Position numbers and translations under genes: made by a program
Assembly: GCF_017355525.1 (NCBI RefSeq)
Contig: NZ_CP067395.1
Location: forward strand, 4,557,001 to 4,621,000
Length of the DNA stretch: 64,000 bases
Source of the DNA: Lysobacter enzymogenes
Lineage (GTDB): Bacteria > Pseudomonadota > Gammaproteobacteria > Xanthomonadales > Xanthomonadaceae
Direction: 5' to 3'
In this document: positions 62,651 to 64,000 of the stretch, in pieces
Layout: each line of letters opens with the position of its first letter
Position numbering within the stretch: the first letter of the stretch is position 1
The notes under the pieces: model-generated
What the model saw: the letters and a program-made list of their open reading frames with translations, nothing else
Databases searched by the model: none
Told to the model about the DNA's origin: nothing

Positions 62651-63376
62651 ATGTCCGCTTTCTCGTCCGTCGTCGAAGACTATTGGCGGGCCGCCTTCGC
62701 CGGCGGCCGTGCGCATCGGCGCGGCCCGTCGCTGACGGTCAGTGTCGACGAAAGCCTTGATCCGCGCTTCCGCGCGACGCTGCTGGAAACCGACGCCGGC
62801 GCGTGTGCGGCGCTGACGCCCGAGCTGGCGGCCGCGCTGGCGTTGCCGCCAGACGCGGCGATCGACAGCGCCGGCCTGCGCCGCGCCTTGGCGCAGGCCG
62901 GCGCGCCGCTGTGGGGCGCCGACTGCGTGTTCTATTTCGCCGCCGAACGGCAAGACGAACTCGCGCGCGAGACGCCGGCCGCGCACGTGCGCCGGCTCGG
63001 CGCGGACGATGCGGCCGCATTCGCGCGCTTCGAAGCCGAAGCCTCGGAACACGACCTCGACGGCGCTGCCGTGGCGCTGGACCACGACGCCGCGTTCGGC
63101 GCCTTCGCCGACGGCCGACTGGTGTGCGCGGCCAGCATGTACCGCTGGGACGATTCGGCGCTGATGGACCTCGGCGTGCTGACCCTGAGCGCGCAGCGCG
63201 GCCGCGGTCACGCCCGCGCAGTGGTGCGGGCGCTCGCCGGCCACGCCCTGCGTCACGGTTGCGAGCCGCAGTATCGCTGCCAGCTCGACAACGCCGCGTC
63301 GATCGCGCTGGCCGCGGCGGCGGGCTGGTCGTTATACGCGCGGTGGGACTGCGTGCCGGCGCCGCCACGCGACTGA
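62651..63376 (+). CDS. GNAT family N-acetyltransferase
   Basis: A 241-residue protein. The C-terminal half is a GNAT core: RRLGADDAAAFARFEAEAS, then LMDLGVLTLSAQRGRGHARAVVRALAGHAL (acetyl-CoA loop 'QRGRGHA') and DNAASIALAAAAGWSLYARWDCV. The N-terminal about 110 residues add a helical region of no clear family. Its substrate is unknown. The gene is 107 bp after the acyl-CoA ligase on the same strand and only 4 bp from the convergent next gene. Confidence 0.82.
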   Translation: MSAFSSVVEDYWRAAFAGGRAHRRGPSLTVSVDESLDPRFRATLLETDAGACAALTPELAAALALPPDAAIDSAGLRRALAQAGAPLWGADCVFYFAAERQDELARETPAAHVRRLGADDAAAFARFEAEASEHDLDGAAVALDHDAAFGAFADGRLVCAASMYRWDDSALMDLGVLTLSAQRGRGHARAVVRALAGHALRHGCEPQYRCQLDNAASIALAAAAGWSLYARWDCVPAPPRD

Positions 63377-63380
63377 ACGC

Positions 63381-64000
63381 TCAGCGCGCGGGTTCGGCCA
63401 GAACCTTTTGTACGTCGACGATGTCGGTGTTCTGCATCTGGCCTAGATACGAATCCAGCCACGGCTTGTGCATCGCCCCGACCACGGTCAGCACCCGCGC
63501 GCCGGGCTGCTGGCGATAGCTGGCGCGGATGTTCGCGGCCATGCGCAGGTTGCGGGTTTCCCAGCCGCCGACGTACTGCTGGCCGTAACGCTCCGGCGAG
63601 CGGTCGCGCAAGGCGGCGCCGGCGTCGGCCAGCGCGGCCTTCTGCAAGCGCGCCGGATCGTTCATGAAGCGATACAAGGCGATCGGATCCTGCCCCTTGC
63701 TCAACGCCGCGATCCGCTCCTGCGCGTCGCGCACCGACGGCGCGGCCGCGTCCCACGCCTGCTGGATCGCGGCGAGGAACGCGCGGCCGTCGCCGATGTC
63801 GAGGTTGTCGCCGCTGTGGTCGTCCATGCCGTAGACCCGTTGCAGGCCCAGCCGCGCGGCCAGGCGCGCGCCGATCTGGATGCTTTCGTCGCGCGATGTT
63901 TCGTACTTGCCCAGGCGCGCGACCAGCTTCGCGTCCAGGCCGTCGCCGGCATGGCGTTCGGCCGGTTCCAGTTGCAGCCACTGCGCGACCGCCGAGGCCG
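63381..64000 (-). CDS. DUF5694 family protein, C-terminal part only (cut by window edge)
   Basis: About 206 residues are visible; the start lies beyond the right edge. RVLTVVGAMHKPWLDSYLGQM near the end, RYGQQYVGGWETRNLRMAANI and the GMDDHSGDN segment are the conserved landmarks of this family. Members are often periplasmic lipoproteins or exported; a signal cannot be seen here. TraB/GumN-like relatives are a possible wider family. Function unknown. Confidence 0.7.
   Translation of the reverse strand, partial: ASAVAQWLQLEPAERHAGDGLDAKLVARLGKYETSRDESIQIGARLAARLGLQRVYGMDDHSGDNLDIGDGRAFLAAIQQAWDAAAPSVRDAQERIAALSKGQDPIALYRFMNDPARLQKAALADAGAALRDRSPERYGQQYVGGWETRNLRMAANIRASYRQQPGARVLTVVGAMHKPWLDSYLGQMQNTDIVDVQKVLAEPAR

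Overview
The window is very GC-rich, gene-dense gammaproteobacterial chromosome. Its gene content points to Xanthomonadaceae, most likely Lysobacter: an exported GH16 beta-1,3-glucanase with a C-terminal CBM6-like module, an exported thermolysin-type protease, an M13 lipoprotein peptidase, the FabV enoyl-ACP reductase, an orphan class II lanthipeptide locus and several exported proteins of unknown function. This placement comes from gene content alone. I see no tRNA, rRNA, CRISPR array, insertion sequence or prophage.

Layout. 1-1.5 kb: two exported hypotheticals and a frameshifted VOC gene. 1.7-6 kb: a lanthipeptide precursor (57 aa, four Cys at the C-terminus), a LanM synthetase with an ambiguous start, an AAA ATPase and an exported protein overlapping it by 4 nt. 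6-17 kb: M13 peptidase, AI-2E-type permease, XRE regulator divergent from an FAD oxidoreductase/methyltransferase pair, two exported metallo-beta-lactamase-fold enzymes and a thioesterase. 17-24 kb: exported small protein, GH16 glucanase, a TPR/membrane regulator-like protein, a methyltransferase behind an AT-rich promoter/palindrome, and a small membrane protein. 24-33.6 kb: SMI1-like protein, RidA with divergent LysR, DUF3060 protein, an RND efflux adaptor/permease pair without an outer-membrane channel, and a divergent ArgP-ArgO type pair. 33.7-43.7 kb: M4 protease, RlpA-like protein, hotdog thioesterase, a 922-aa HrpK-like protein, VOC/AraC pair, small membrane proteins and an exported esterase.

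The most interesting block is 44.16-48.63 kb: four tightly coupled genes (DUF3348, DUF802, OmpA/MotB-like, DUF2894). The second looks like a MotA/TolQ/ExbB-type membrane protein with a very long cytoplasmic coiled-coil tail that contains a 109-residue tandem repeat. The third has a MotB-style transmembrane Asp and an OmpA-type peptidoglycan-binding domain. Together they look like an ion-driven stator or trans-envelope motor, architecturally similar to ZorA/ZorB of the Zorya defence system but without the Zorya effector genes. Its function is unknown to me.

48.65-64 kb: a three-gene operon (methyltransferase, FemAB/GNAT-like acyltransferase, berberine-bridge-type FAD oxidoreductase with a frameshift), fabV, a 517-aa protein I do not recognise, an OafA-type acyltransferase, an exported esterase, an ABC-F ATPase, a PUA/EVE-like protein, a small protein carrying the LSGC...His signature of CNF1/BLF1-type deamidases, a long-chain acyl-CoA ligase, a GNAT protein and a truncated DUF5694 gene at the right edge. 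Convergent gene pairs are often separated by long GC-rich hairpins that probably act as bidirectional terminators.
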